From: Myxococcales bacterium
GTDB lineage: Bacteria; Myxococcota_A; Polyangia; Polyangiales; Polyangiaceae
Reading direction: 5' to 3'
NCBI GenBank assembly: GCA_023248745.1
Contig: JAHFDZ010000001.1
Location: 1 to 64,000, forward strand
DNA length: 64,000 nucleotides
The stretch's first letter is position 1. Each line of letters begins with the position of its first letter. The translations under genes and the position numbers were made by a program. Below the pieces are notes generated by a model. The model was not told where the DNA came from. It ran no database searches and worked only from the letters and a program-made list of their open reading frames with translations. Positions 27,843-38,579 of this stretch are shown here, one piece after another.

Positions 27843-30800
27843 TTGTGATCCCTGTCACCGCAATGCTTGGCAAAGGCGCGCAGAGTGGAACCGAACTCGT
27901 CGAGAAGTCCGCAAAATCGTAGCCAATCGTCGTGTCGACGCGACCCAGGTAGTTGAGTGAACCGCCGCCAGTCCCCCCATCTGCAGCCAGACTGGTTGGC
28001 TTGAACGAATCGCCAAAGTAGCCGGTCTCGCTCGTAAACGCGCCGCCGATCGTGATTGCCTGATCGCCGCTGTTGGTGAGCTTGAACTCTGACGCAACGA
28101 TGTCGCCCGCCTTCGCAGTGATCGTCATCTGCGTGGGCGATACGACAACGAGAGCGCCACTTTGCGTCATGCTGACGGTCAATCCGACAGCTCCACTTGG
28201 CAAGTCGCCGTACATGCCTAGCTTGTCGTCTGAAGTGCCGAACTGCGTGGCCCCAACCCAGACGGTGACGCTCAATGATGCACCAGCCTTCAACGTCGTC
28301 GCGGCGGTTACGCCTTCGGGCAAGCCCTTCTGACCGAAGAGAGTTCCCTTCGAGAATTTGCCATAGAAGTTCGCGATGTCTGCACTTCCCGTATTGGTAA
28401 CCGTAAAAGTCTTTTCGGACTGGCCGCCGCAATTGATCTTTCCGAACTCGATCGCGCTCACCGAAAGGGACAACACGCCTGCCACGCCCGTTCCTGAGAG
28501 GCGAAACGACGATGGCACATCACTACATAGTACGGCGCCTGATTGAGCCGTTACCGTGACGAGAGCAGACTCGGTTCCGTTCGTTTGCGGCGTGTATGTA
28601 AACGTTGACGTCGCGCCGCTTGAACTCACGCTCGCGCTGCTGGGTCCGGTAAAGGCCCCGGTGCCGATGGCAAAGTCGAGTCCTGCAGTTGCGTTACCTG
28701 TATTGGCAAACGCAACTGAAGAAGATGATGAGCCTGGCCACGCCGTGCTGGCGAACAGGATCGTGGAGCTGCTTGGCGTGCGCGCGAGGATGGCGCCACG
28801 CGACGTAAGCGATAGCGCGACGTTGTGAACGGTGTCGCCCGAAATATCGGTGGTGATCGCCATTGTGCCGCCGTACGACGTTACAGCACTCACCTTTGAC
28901 GGAATCGCCGGTGGCGTAACGACGAGGCTGATCGACCCGCTCGCCGCGACGGTCAAGCCGTTGGGTGAGGTGTACGAGTAGCCCGTTGGAAGCGTAACAT
29001 TCGTAACTTTGAAGGACGCGGTTCCGTCATTGCGAACGGTCACTGTTTGCGTTGCGGCTTGCGTACCGCAATTTGCAAAGCCACCGCTATCGCCAAAAGT
29101 CACCTGTGCAGGCGACACACTTGCAACGCCCTTGGTTCCCGTTCCAGTGAATGCAACGGGTGTTGGCAGAGCCGCGCACAGCACACCGGTTGTCGTCGGT
29201 GAGATCGCAAGAGTACCGGTGCGTGTCGTCGTATCTGTTGGGCGGAACACGCTTGTGATCGACGCGCTTGTCTGCCCTGCAATCGATGCGGTGCTCGGCG
29301 AGAGACTCACGGTTGCGTGGCTCGAGACGAGCACCACATTCGCCGAAAGATTGCCGTCGTTGACAACGCTAAACGATGCACTCGATGTGCTGCCAACTGG
29401 CACTTGCCCGAACGACACTTGAGTCGTGGGCAAGAAACGGAGAATCGCTCCCTGTGCACCCTGCGAAAGCCCGATTGAGTGAGACGCATCGCCTGGCACG
29501 TTCGTCCCTATCGCAAGCGTGTCGCCATAGTTGCCGGGCACGGGCGAATTCGACGGGATTGCGTTCGGCGTGATCACGAGGGTATCGCTGCCACCCGCCG
29601 CGACAGTGCCACTCGTTTTGCTCAAGTTGAATGGCGAGGAAGCACCGCGGGCGAGCGTCGCAGACCAGGTGTAGCTCGCGTTGCCTGGATTCTGGAGCGT
29701 CAAGGTGCGTGCGGTCGCAGTGCTGCCGCAATTAGTTGCGCCAAAGTCGAAACTCTGCGCGGAGAGCGACACTTGTCCGCTCGTTCCTGTTCCGGAAAGA
29801 GCCACATCAGCTGGCATCGGCGCGCATAGCGCAACAGAGCCTGCAGCGATTTTGAGCGAGCCCGTCGCAGCACCCGCCGAGGCTGGGCTAAACGATGCGC
29901 TTGCACTCACAGAATCGCCCGCCGCAATCGTCAATGAACCTGACGGGCTCACTGAGAAGCCAGTGCCCGATGCGGTCACGGTGAGCGGCGCGGAAACGTT
30001 GCCCGCGTTTGCGATCGCAACAACGGCACTTTGCGATGTGCTCACGGGCACCGAGCTAAACGCCACCGTGGAGCGGCTAACCGTTACGATCGCGCCTCGT
30101 GCAGTTTGCGACAGCGCAATAGAGTGCGGGGAATCGCCGACGGCGTTGGTCTTCACGACGATGCCGCCCGCGTAATAGTTCGCCGTAACGGGCGACTCCG
30201 AAGGAACGGCCTTCGGTGTGACGGTCAAGGCAGCTGACGATCCAGGTGCAACCGTGCCGGCAAGCGGCGCCACCGTGTAGTACTTGGCGCCAGCCGCATC
30301 GAGCGTCGCGTCGTATGTGAAGGGACCGTTACCGGTGTTGGAAACCGTGATCTTCTTCGTGCTGCCTTGCGAACCGCAATCGACCTTGCCGAAGTCGAGC
30401 GACGCTGGCGTAACGCCCACAACGCCATTCGTACCTTGACCCGTAAGGGCAACTTGCTTGACTGATGTTCCGCACAGGACGCCCGTCGTCGTGATCAGCG
30501 ACTGGGATGAACTTGGAACCGTTGTTGATGGCTTGAAGCGCGCAAGCAACCCCGCAGCGGTCGCGCCCGGCTTCAGCTCAACCGCAGTCGGAGATCCTGT
30601 CCAAGCGATCGAAAACTGCTTGTCGGCAGGATCACCAAATGTAACCGACACAGCCTTATTTCCGTTGTTCGTGAGCGCGAGCGGCACGTCGGGTGCCTGA
30701 GCGCCGACAGGATAGCTACCGAAGTCCGCCGACGCGGGAACCAGCGCAAGCTCGGCGCCTGAAGGCGTGAGCGTCACAGGAATCGCCACGCGTTGGTTGT

Positions 30801-31245
30801 TCTGGTCGTTCGTTACAACGTTGAGCGCTGTTTGCACGAGCGCTCCGGCTTTCGCGTTGGCTGCAACGGCGCTCGGCTTGATTGTCAGCTCAACCGTCTC
30901 ACCAGGTCCGAGCGAGCCGCTCGTCTTGTCGCTGAGAGAGAACTGTTCTTTCGAGTCAAGCGAGACGTCCCAAGAGAGCGGTTCGGCGCCTGCGTTTCGC
31001 AATGTGAGCGCTTTGCCTTCCGCAGCGGCTCCGCAGTCGACCTCGCCAAAATCGAGCGCCTTCGTGGAGAGCTCGAGCCGAGGTGGCCCCGAAGGCGCCG
31101 CATCACTCACGCCGCCACCACCGTCATTTTCGGCGGGTTGATTCGGCAACGTCGCGTCTGAAAACAGCTGCGAGTAGTCAGACGAACCGAAGCAACCAAC
31201 TCCCGTAAGCGACAAGGCAACAGCGAGCGCGGCGGTTTTTCTCAT
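27835..31245 (-). CDS. large lipoprotein with tandem choice-of-anchor D / ASH (ASPM-SPD2-Hydin) type repeats
   Basis: Lipobox LTGVGC; repeated (L/F)DFGxVxCG...TVTNTG and LCxxxP...GTGxxG motifs. Confidence 0.85.
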   Translation of the reverse strand: MRKTAALAVALSLTGVGCFGSSDYSQLFSDATLPNQPAENDGGGGVSDAAPSGPPRLELSTKALDFGEVDCGAAAEGKALTLRNAGAEPLSWDVSLDSKEQFSLSDKTSGSLGPGETVELTIKPSAVAANAKAGALVQTALNVVTNDQNNQRVAIPVTLTPSGAELALVPASADFGSYPVGAQAPDVPLALTNNGNKAVSVTFGDPADKQFSIAWTGSPTAVELKPGATAAGLLARFKPSTTVPSSSQSLITTTGVLCGTSVKQVALTGQGTNGVVGVTPASLDFGKVDCGSQGSTKKITVSNTGNGPFTYDATLDAAGAKYYTVAPLAGTVAPGSSAALTVTPKAVPSESPVTANYYAGGIVVKTNAVGDSPHSIALSQTARGAIVTVSRSTVAFSSVPVSTSQSAVVAIANAGNVSAPLTVTASGTGFSVSPSGSLTIAAGDSVSASASFSPASAGAATGSLKIAAGSVALCAPMPADVALSGTGTSGQVSLSAQSFDFGATNCGSTATARTLTLQNPGNASYTWSATLARGASSPFNLSKTSGTVAAGGSDTLVITPNAIPSNSPVPGNYGDTLAIGTNVPGDASHSIGLSQGAQGAILRFLPTTQVSFGQVPVGSTSSASFSVVNDGNLSANVVLVSSHATVSLSPSTASIAGQTSASITSVFRPTDTTTRTGTLAISPTTTGVLCAALPTPVAFTGTGTKGVASVSPAQVTFGDSGGFANCGTQAATQTVTVRNDGTASFKVTNVTLPTGYSYTSPNGLTVAASGSISLVVTPPAIPSKVSAVTSYGGTMAITTDISGDTVHNVALSLTSRGAILARTPSSSTILFASTAWPGSSSSSVAFANTGNATAGLDFAIGTGAFTGPSSASVSSSGATSTFTYTPQTNGTESALVTVTAQSGAVLCSDVPSSFRLSGTGVAGVLSLSVSAIEFGKINCGGQSEKTFTVTNTGSADIANFYGKFSKGTLFGQKGLPEGVTAATTLKAGASLSVTVWVGATQFGTSDDKLGMYGDLPSGAVGLTVSMTQSGALVVVSPTQMTITAKAGDIVASEFKLTNSGDQAITIGGAFTSETGYFGDSFKPTSLAADGGTGGGSLNYLGRVDTTIGYDFADFSTSSVPLCAPLPSIAVTGITTP

Positions 31246-31317
31246 GCAATTCTCCCGGCCACGGACTTAGCACGCGCCTTCAAAGCGGCAATCGCCTGTT
31301 CGAGCGACAGATCCGCT

Positions 31318-32724
31318 TCAGCTAGGCTTTTTTGCCAGCGCTTCCGCGAACTTGGTGTCGTACCTGCCCATACCAAACTCATTTGAACCAAGCACGCGCC
31401 GCAGGAACGAAAGGTTCGTGACACAAGGTTCGATGCGCGTCCCGGCAAGTGCACGATCGAGCGCTTGGATCGCCGCTGCGCGATCGGCTGCCCACACCGC
31501 AACCTTTGCGACCATTGGATCGTAGAACGGCGTCACCTTGCTGCCCGCAACGACGCCGGACTCGACGCGCAAGTGGTCGGATTGAGCGTCGCCGAAACCA
31601 TTTGCCCATTCGAGCGTATCGATAGCCCCTGGTTTTGGAATGAAGCCCTTGCTTGGATCTTCGGCGTAAACCCTCGCCTCGATCGCGTGCCCCTTCGGCG
31701 AGAGCTTCGACCAATCGGGAAGCCGCTCTCCTGCGGCGACACGCAGCTGCCACTCCACGAGATCGAGACCCGTAACCATTTCTGTAACTGGATGCTCGAC
31801 TTGCAGGCGCGCGTTCACTTCGAGGAAGTAGAGATTGCCCTCTGCGTCGGCAATGAACTCGCACGTGCCCGCTCCAATGTAACCAACACTGGTTACAATA
31901 CGAAGCGCCGAGTCAAAGAGAGCGCGACGACGAACCGCTCCTGCTTCGCCCACAAAGAAGTGCGCAGGCGATGGCGACTCCTCAATGATTTTCTGATGAC
32001 GACGCTGCACGCTGCACTCTCGCTCACCCAGCGCGAATGCTTGGCCATGCTTGTCGCAGAAGACTTGCACCTCAATGTGCCGAGGTTCGCTGGCGTAGCG
32101 CTCGATGTAGATTCGAGCGTCCGCAAATGCAGCCTTTCCGCGATCGCTGCAGCTTCGAAGCGCACGCTCGAGTCCGCTTTCGTCGGCAACGACTTGCATC
32201 CCGATTCCACCACCGCCGCCAACCGCTTTGATCACCACAGGATATCCAATGGTTGCAACCGTCGCTTTGACGGCCTCGATAGCCTCTGGCGTATCGATGG
32301 CGACTGGCGAGTCAGTTCCGGGCACAGGGCTGACGCCCGCTGCGAGTGCTACGTGCCGCGCTTTCATTTTGTCGCCAAACGCGTCGAGCACGTCGGGAGT
32401 CGGACCGACGAACGTTGCACCGGCTTCGGCTACAGCACGCGCAAAGCCTGATTTTTCGCTCAAAAATCCGTATCCGGGATGGACCGCAGTTGCGCCGCTC
32501 TTCTTGAGAACGTCAATGAGGTTGTCGATAACGAGATAGGAGTCTTTCGGCGAAGGTGGGCCAATGAGAAACGCTTCGTCAGCTTCCTTGACGTGTGGTG
32601 CGTGCACGTCGGCTTCGGAGTAAACCGCAACGGTTGCGATGCCGAGCTTCTTGCACGTACGGATCACACGTCGCGCGATCTCGCCGCGGTTTGCAATGAG
32701 GACCTTGGAAAAGAGAGCAGCCAT
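31318..32724 (-). CDS. accC: acetyl-CoA carboxylase biotin carboxylase subunit
   Basis: KVLIANRGEIARRVIRTCKKLGI; KAVGGGGGIGMQVV; FLEVNARLQVEHPVTEMVTGLDLVEWQ. Confidence 0.95.
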   Translation of the reverse strand: MAALFSKVLIANRGEIARRVIRTCKKLGIATVAVYSEADVHAPHVKEADEAFLIGPPSPKDSYLVIDNLIDVLKKSGATAVHPGYGFLSEKSGFARAVAEAGATFVGPTPDVLDAFGDKMKARHVALAAGVSPVPGTDSPVAIDTPEAIEAVKATVATIGYPVVIKAVGGGGGIGMQVVADESGLERALRSCSDRGKAAFADARIYIERYASEPRHIEVQVFCDKHGQAFALGERECSVQRRHQKIIEESPSPAHFFVGEAGAVRRRALFDSALRIVTSVGYIGAGTCEFIADAEGNLYFLEVNARLQVEHPVTEMVTGLDLVEWQLRVAAGERLPDWSKLSPKGHAIEARVYAEDPSKGFIPKPGAIDTLEWANGFGDAQSDHLRVESGVVAGSKVTPFYDPMVAKVAVWAADRAAAIQALDRALAGTRIEPCVTNLSFLRRVLGSNEFGMGRYDTKFAEALAKKPS

Positions 32725-32773
32725 GGCGATGTTTTCACCACGGCGGCAGCCGCAGTCAATCGCTCAAAGATTC

Positions 32774-33934
32774 TTACCGAGGGCGATCGGTGTAGGTCTT
32801 TGTCTCGCCTGCAATCCACTGGAAATTGTCGAGCAATACACTCGAATCGAACGACGCGTCGCCAGTGTCCCAAATCATGAAGTCGAGCGTGATTTCTTCG
32901 CCCGGCTCGATGGGTGCCTGTGTTTCGAGCCAGCCTGTTGCGCCACCGCCCGTGTCTTCCTTTGTGGTGCCCGAATAGCAGTGGACACCAGGGCAGTAGA
33001 ATCCAGTTCCCCAAAGCTCACCGTCGCCACCTGCGCATGTGGAACGACCACACGTCGTCGTGCCGCCTTGGCAACGATCGAAGAAGCCATTGTTGACGCT
33101 GACGGGTCGCTGTTGGGGATCGAACGAGATGTTCTCCGCAACGCCGTTGTTGAATGCCTTCGAGGTCAACATCGCGAGGAAGCCGTCGTTGTAGTTCGTG
33201 CAAACGTACTCGGGCCACTCGCCAGACATGAAGTTGAAATTGAACGACAGCCCCTTCGCGTTGCCTGGGGCGCGCAGTTTCATGCGAATCACGATGACGT
33301 CATAGACATCGGTGTCTGCGTCACAACCTGCGATGGACTTTGGGTAACCCGACGGCACGGAACCGCCCATGTACGATCCCATGGTCGCGCCGCTGCGAAA
33401 GCACGCGTACTTATCGTACGTGCCGTTCTTGTTGTTGTACTCGCGCGCCCAGCCAGAGCTCAGCACGCCCAGGCTGCCACCCTCGCGCGGCGTGAGCACA
33501 CTGCCAAACTTGGGCATGATTCCATGCTGGCCGTCATTGGGCTTGCCGGTGGTGTTGTAGCCGTCGAGGAACGTCGCCGAAATTAGGCCCCATCCACCGT
33601 CGCTCGCCGAACGGCAAATACCCAGCGCGCTGGCGAATCCTTCGGCGTTTCCGTCCAGAGCGAGACCGCTGTCGCAAACAACAGCGTTGTCGACCTGACC
33701 ATCGCCGTCGTCGTCGCAGTTGTTTCCGGGGATGTCGTAATTGAGCTTCGACGGCGTGCAGACGGCTTCACCGCCATCGCCGGTCGGTGGCAAGGGCGGC
33801 CCGGTATCGGGTCTGTCTCCGCCACCAGACCCACCATCAGCGGGTAAATTCGTAAAACCTTCTCGAACTTTTGCGGTCGAACACGCGAGCAAAAAACAAG
33901 CGGCGACGCCTACTGCCCTCAAACCCATGGCCAC
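32774..33934 (-). CDS. putative lipoprotein with DDDGDGQVDN motif
   Basis: GVAACFLLACST lipobox; Asp-rich motif; Cys-rich segment. Confidence 0.65.
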   Translation of the reverse strand: MAMGLRAVGVAACFLLACSTAKVREGFTNLPADGGSGGGDRPDTGPPLPPTGDGGEAVCTPSKLNYDIPGNNCDDDGDGQVDNAVVCDSGLALDGNAEGFASALGICRSASDGGWGLISATFLDGYNTTGKPNDGQHGIMPKFGSVLTPREGGSLGVLSSGWAREYNNKNGTYDKYACFRSGATMGSYMGGSVPSGYPKSIAGCDADTDVYDVIVIRMKLRAPGNAKGLSFNFNFMSGEWPEYVCTNYNDGFLAMLTSKAFNNGVAENISFDPQQRPVSVNNGFFDRCQGGTTTCGRSTCAGGDGELWGTGFYCPGVHCYSGTTKEDTGGGATGWLETQAPIEPGEEITLDFMIWDTGDASFDSSVLLDNFQWIAGETKTYTDRPR

Positions 33935-34024
33935 GCAGTTTGCACGGGTGTGCCAGAAGGTAAAGCTCGAGCGGAAAACTTGAAGGTAGTTGAGACGCGA
34001 TGTCGCAGAGTGCCCCCTGAGTCC

Positions 34025-35941
34025 TTACACGTCGAGGTCTTCCGCTTGAGCTCGGCCTGCGCGATCCATGATGAAGCGAAACCGCGGCGAAGGATCTTTG
34101 CCCATCAGTTCGTTCACGATGCGATCGGTCTCGAGTTCTTCTCCAATTGTAACGCGAAGTGCACGACGCTTGCGTGGATCGAGGGTCGTACTCTTGAGCT
34201 CTTCAGCGCTCATCTCGCCAAGCCCCTTGAACCGACTGACCTCTGGGCGAACGTTCTTTGGTAACGCCGCGAGTACTTTTTCTTTCTCAACGTCGTCGAG
34301 CGCCCAATGCGTTTCTTTGCCGGCGTCAATGCGGAACAGCGGCGGCATTGCCAAGTAGATATGGCCGTTGCGAATGAGCCCCGGCAAGTGGCGATAGAAG
34401 AACGTCAGAAGCAACGTGGAGATGTGGTAGCCGTCGCTGTCCGCATCCATCAGCAAAAAGATGCGGCCATATCGTAACTTCGCAAGATCGAAATCATTGC
34501 CAACACCGCAACCGAGCGCAGACACGATGTCTTGAAGCTCCTTGTTCCCGGTGATCGCTTGCATGTTCGCGCGCTCGGCGTTCAGCACCTTTCCACGAAG
34601 CGGCAAGATGGCCTGCGTTCGGCGATCGCGCCCCTGCTTCGCGTTGCCTCCAGCGCTATCGCCCTCGACCAAAAAGAGTTCACTCGTCACCGGATCGGTG
34701 CTCGAACAGTCTGCGAGTTTACCTGGCAGATTGAGTCGGTGACTCACCGCCCCTTTTCGTTTCACCTCACTGATCGCCGCACGGCTCGCCTCACGCGCGC
34801 GCGCCGAAAGCACGATGCGCGCAATGATGCCCTCGGACGTGCGCTTGTTGTCGTGCAACCATTGCTCAAGGGCGGTGCGAACGGCCGTTTCGACGTGACC
34901 TTGCACTTCAGGGTTGTTCAGGCGGTCCTTCGTTTGCCCCTGAAATTGCGGCTCGGCAACGTAGGCGCTGAGGACCGCGCACATTCCTTCGCGAATGTCT
35001 TCGGCCGTAAGGGTGACGCCCTTGGGTGTTAGCTCGTGCGTCGTCATGTAGTTGCGCACAGCCTTGGCGACGGCTTGCTTCAAACCCGCTTCGTGCGTGC
35101 CGCCAGATGGGGTCGGAATTCCGTTGGCGTAGCTCTTGACGAACTCATCGGTGGACTCGGTCCACTGCAGCGCGAGTTCCATGCGCACAGGCTCTTCGCG
35201 CTCGATTGAAAACGCCTGCGGATGCACGGCCGCCTTGGCGCGCTCGCCAAGAATCTTCTGCAAGTATTCGACGATGCCACCTGGATGCTCGAGATGGACC
35301 CACACGGCAGTCGGCGACTCGCGAAACGAAATTTTGAGGCCCTTGTGCAGGTACGACTTTGCCTCGAGCCGTTCGAGAATCGTCTGTGCGTTGAAGCTCT
35401 CTTTGCTTCCGAAAATTTGGCTGTCAGGTCGAAAGTGGATCGTTGTGCCGTGCGTTCTTGCAGGCCCCACTTTGACGAGCTTACTGACCGCTGCACCCCG
35501 CTCGTACGATTGTCTATATTCTTGACCACCTCGCCGAACCGTCGCGGTGAGGTGTTCGGAAAGCGCATTGACGACTGACGAACCAACGCCGTGCAAGCCG
35601 CCCGATACTTGGTAGTTCTTGCCGCCGAACTTTCCGCCGGCGTGCAACGTGCACAAAATGAGCTCAAGCGCAGACCGCTTGTACTTCGGGTGCATATCGA
35701 CCGGGATGCCGCGACCATCATCGCCAACCGTTGCGCCTTTCTTGTCAGCGTCGAGCGTCACTTCAATGCGTTTGGCATGACCATTGATCGCTTCGTCAAC
35801 CGAGTTATCGACGATCTCCCACAGCAAATGATGGAAGCCTCGCGCGTCGGTTCCACCGATGTACATCGCCGGCCGCTTGCGCACGGGATCGAGACCTTCG
35901 AGGACCTCGATGTCTTTGGCGGTGTAGGTCGAGTTGCTCAT
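34025..35941 (-). CDS. parE: DNA topoisomerase IV subunit B (GyrB/ParE family)
   Basis: [56 protein letters not shown]; coupled to the parC-like gene. Confidence 0.9.
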   Translation of the reverse strand: MSNSTYTAKDIEVLEGLDPVRKRPAMYIGGTDARGFHHLLWEIVDNSVDEAINGHAKRIEVTLDADKKGATVGDDGRGIPVDMHPKYKRSALELILCTLHAGGKFGGKNYQVSGGLHGVGSSVVNALSEHLTATVRRGGQEYRQSYERGAAVSKLVKVGPARTHGTTIHFRPDSQIFGSKESFNAQTILERLEAKSYLHKGLKISFRESPTAVWVHLEHPGGIVEYLQKILGERAKAAVHPQAFSIEREEPVRMELALQWTESTDEFVKSYANGIPTPSGGTHEAGLKQAVAKAVRNYMTTHELTPKGVTLTAEDIREGMCAVLSAYVAEPQFQGQTKDRLNNPEVQGHVETAVRTALEQWLHDNKRTSEGIIARIVLSARAREASRAAISEVKRKGAVSHRLNLPGKLADCSSTDPVTSELFLVEGDSAGGNAKQGRDRRTQAILPLRGKVLNAERANMQAITGNKELQDIVSALGCGVGNDFDLAKLRYGRIFLLMDADSDGYHISTLLLTFFYRHLPGLIRNGHIYLAMPPLFRIDAGKETHWALDDVEKEKVLAALPKNVRPEVSRFKGLGEMSAEELKSTTLDPRKRRALRVTIGEELETDRIVNELMGKDPSPRFRFIMDRAGRAQAEDLDV

Positions 35942-38334
35942 GATGACACCTCAGGCAGCGTGAGTTCTGGCGGAACCACTCGAACAATTTGCGAACGCTT
36001 GACGATCGCTTCGCCTCTCGATGCGCGCGCGCCAGCGACGAATGCAAGACTCACGCTCATGCGTTTGCCCTTGTCAGTTTCGATCACAAGCTCGTCACGT
36101 GATTTGCTCAGAAGCACTGCGCCAACGACCGCGTCGTTGTCGTGCAACTTGACGAGCATGACCCCCTTCCCTGCGCCCGAGAGCAGAGGTGATTCTTCGA
36201 CGTCGGTCGCAAGACCGAGCCCATTGCGTGTTGCGCACGCGATGTGCTGTTTCTTGTGCGTAAGGGCTACGAAGACCACCTCGTCTCCTTCGCTGAGCCG
36301 CGCATACTTGCGACCGGCGCGCGTCGACGGCTCTCGATGACCTCGTAACGAGAAGCGCAACATTTGGCCCGTCTTCGTCACGACGATCGCAAACGGAGGT
36401 TCGGGCTCGCCGTCTTCACTCGCAACCGGAACGTCGAGAACGCGCGAATCAAAGCTCATCATCGAGACGATGCGTTCACCGTCAGCCATCTTGAAGAGCT
36501 TCTGCACAGGATCGCCGTAGCCAGTCGTTGCAGGCACATCGACGATGCGGCACACGTAACAAGTTCCGAGATTTGAGAAAAACGCGAGACTCGCTTTGGT
36601 ACTGCCGAATCCGAGACCAATCACTTGATCGCCTTCGCGCACGCGAACCGTTGCAAGGTCCTTCACTTCGCGTTGACGCTTGAGCCAGCCTTGTTGGGTG
36701 ACAAGGACCGTCGCATCTTCATCGACGATGAACGCCTCGGCAGCGTATTCGGGCTCGTCGGCGACGCCGCCTATCTTTGTGCGGCGCTTCTGCGCGAAAC
36801 GCGCTTTGACGCCCTCGAGCTCAGCGCGAATGAGCTTCCAACGAGCAGGCGCACTCTTGAGCAACGCAGCGAGACGCGACGCTTCTTTGCCCTTCTCGGC
36901 GAGTTCCTCGCGGATCAAATTGATCTCGAGCTGCGCCAATCGATAGAGGCGAAGCTCGAGAATCGCATCGACTTGTTCTGAATCGATCTTGAAACGCACC
37001 ATCAATTTCTCGGCCGCGTCCTTCTTACCCTGCGACTTTCGAATGATGCGAATCGTCTCATCGAGCGCATCGAAAACGATCGCAAAACCCTCGAGCACAT
37101 GAATGCGTCTGCGGAGTTGCTCGAGATCGAAGGCGGTGCGTTTCGTGACGACGTCGAAACGAAATTTCAGGAACTGCGCGAGCATTCCGCGAAGATCAAG
37201 TCGCTCTGGCGTAGGGACGAGCGGATTGTCTGTCGGAATCAGGCAAGTGAGGTTCACCTGCACGTTCGTGGCAAGTGGCGTGTGCTTGTAGAGATACGCC
37301 ATCACCAACTGTGGATCAGCTTCCTTCCTGATCTCGAGCACGACACGCGTCTCGTCGGTGCTCTCATCGCGAACGTCGAGCAAGAGAGGCAACTTCTTCG
37401 AGATGATGACTTCTGCAATTTTTTCGACAACTGCACGGCGCTCAACCGCGTAGGGAATCGATTCGATCACGATCTGCGGCCCGCGCTTGTCGGCGTCCTC
37501 GATCTTCCATTCGCCGCGAAGCTTTAGTGAGCCGTGTCCCTGCGCGTAGACTTCTTGCAGCTCAGCGCGCGAAGAGAGCAACTGTCCGCCCGTAGGAAAG
37601 TCAGGGCCCTTGATGAATTTGGTAAGCCCCTTGACCGTCAGTTCGGGGTCATCGATCAGCGCGATGCTTGCATCGATCACTTCGCCCAGGTTGTGCGGAG
37701 GAATGCTCGTCGCCATCCCGACGGCAATTCCGTACGAACCGTTGACGAGAAGGTTCGGAAACCGCGCCGGCAGAATCGTTGGCTCTTGCTTCGTGTTGTC
37801 GAAGTTCGAGCGAAACAACACAGTGCCCTTGTCGAGTTCGTCGAGCAGCTCGAGCGTCGCGAATTGTAACTTCGCTTCGGTGTATCGATAGGCCGCAGCC
37901 GCGTCGCCGTCCGCCGAACCAAAGTTGCCACGACCGTCAACTAGCTTGACGCTCATGGAAAAATCTTGCGCAAGTCGAACCAGCGCGTCGTACACGCTGA
38001 CGTCGCCATGCGGATGGTACTTACCAAGCACCTCACCGACGATGAGCGCGCACTTTCGATACTTTGCGTCGGGACGAAGACCGAGCTCGCGCATCGCATA
38101 GAGAATGCGACGCTGCACAGGCTTCAAGCCATCGCGGACGTCGGGCAACGCACGCGAAGTGATGACGCTTAGTGCATAGTGCAGATATCGACGCTGCGCC
38201 TCTTCGGCGAGCGTGCTGTCGTCGATGGGCTGTGGAGGTCCCCCGTCGTCGCTGCCACCACGGCCACCGCCGCCACGCTTCCGACCACCCCCGCCACCGG
38301 TGCCTGATTTCGAACTTTGGGTTGCTGAACTCAT
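35938..38334 (-). CDS. parC: DNA topoisomerase IV subunit A (ParC-like)
   Basis: [21 protein letters not shown]; active-site Tyr region [15 protein letters not shown] overlap with parE; start trimmed to MSSATQ. Confidence 0.88.
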   Translation of the reverse strand: MSSATQSSKSGTGGGGGRKRGGGGRGGSDDGGPPQPIDDSTLAEEAQRRYLHYALSVITSRALPDVRDGLKPVQRRILYAMRELGLRPDAKYRKCALIVGEVLGKYHPHGDVSVYDALVRLAQDFSMSVKLVDGRGNFGSADGDAAAAYRYTEAKLQFATLELLDELDKGTVLFRSNFDNTKQEPTILPARFPNLLVNGSYGIAVGMATSIPPHNLGEVIDASIALIDDPELTVKGLTKFIKGPDFPTGGQLLSSRAELQEVYAQGHGSLKLRGEWKIEDADKRGPQIVIESIPYAVERRAVVEKIAEVIISKKLPLLLDVRDESTDETRVVLEIRKEADPQLVMAYLYKHTPLATNVQVNLTCLIPTDNPLVPTPERLDLRGMLAQFLKFRFDVVTKRTAFDLEQLRRRIHVLEGFAIVFDALDETIRIIRKSQGKKDAAEKLMVRFKIDSEQVDAILELRLYRLAQLEINLIREELAEKGKEASRLAALLKSAPARWKLIRAELEGVKARFAQKRRTKIGGVADEPEYAAEAFIVDEDATVLVTQQGWLKRQREVKDLATVRVREGDQVIGLGFGSTKASLAFFSNLGTCYVCRIVDVPATTGYGDPVQKLFKMADGERIVSMMSFDSRVLDVPVASEDGEPEPPFAIVVTKTGQMLRFSLRGHREPSTRAGRKYARLSEGDEVVFVALTHKKQHIACATRNGLGLATDVEESPLLSGAGKGVMLVKLHDNDAVVGAVLLSKSRDELVIETDKGKRMSVSLAFVAGARASRGEAIVKRSQIVRVVPPELTLPEVSS

Positions 38335-38579
38335 CTTTTGTCGCTGGAAGAATGAAAACGTCAAACCGTCACGGGAGCTTGGGCTTCCGCTGAGGCTGAC
38401 ATAGCGAAACGTCCCTGGCCTTCTGTTCAGGCGACTTTTCGATGTATCAGGCGAGCCCTCGCGGTCGCAAGGCGAACTTCGTCGGCTGGTCATGTGTGCA
38501 GACCTGGTTGACCCTGAGGCTTCGTGTGCGGTACGAGCTTGCCGACCTTGATCTCGCGCCGCTTGGAGCCATCAACTTG

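Noticed and set aside
31242-31502. Small minus-strand ORF after accC
   Set aside because: Overlaps the accC 3' end in another frame; no recognisable domain or ribosome-binding site
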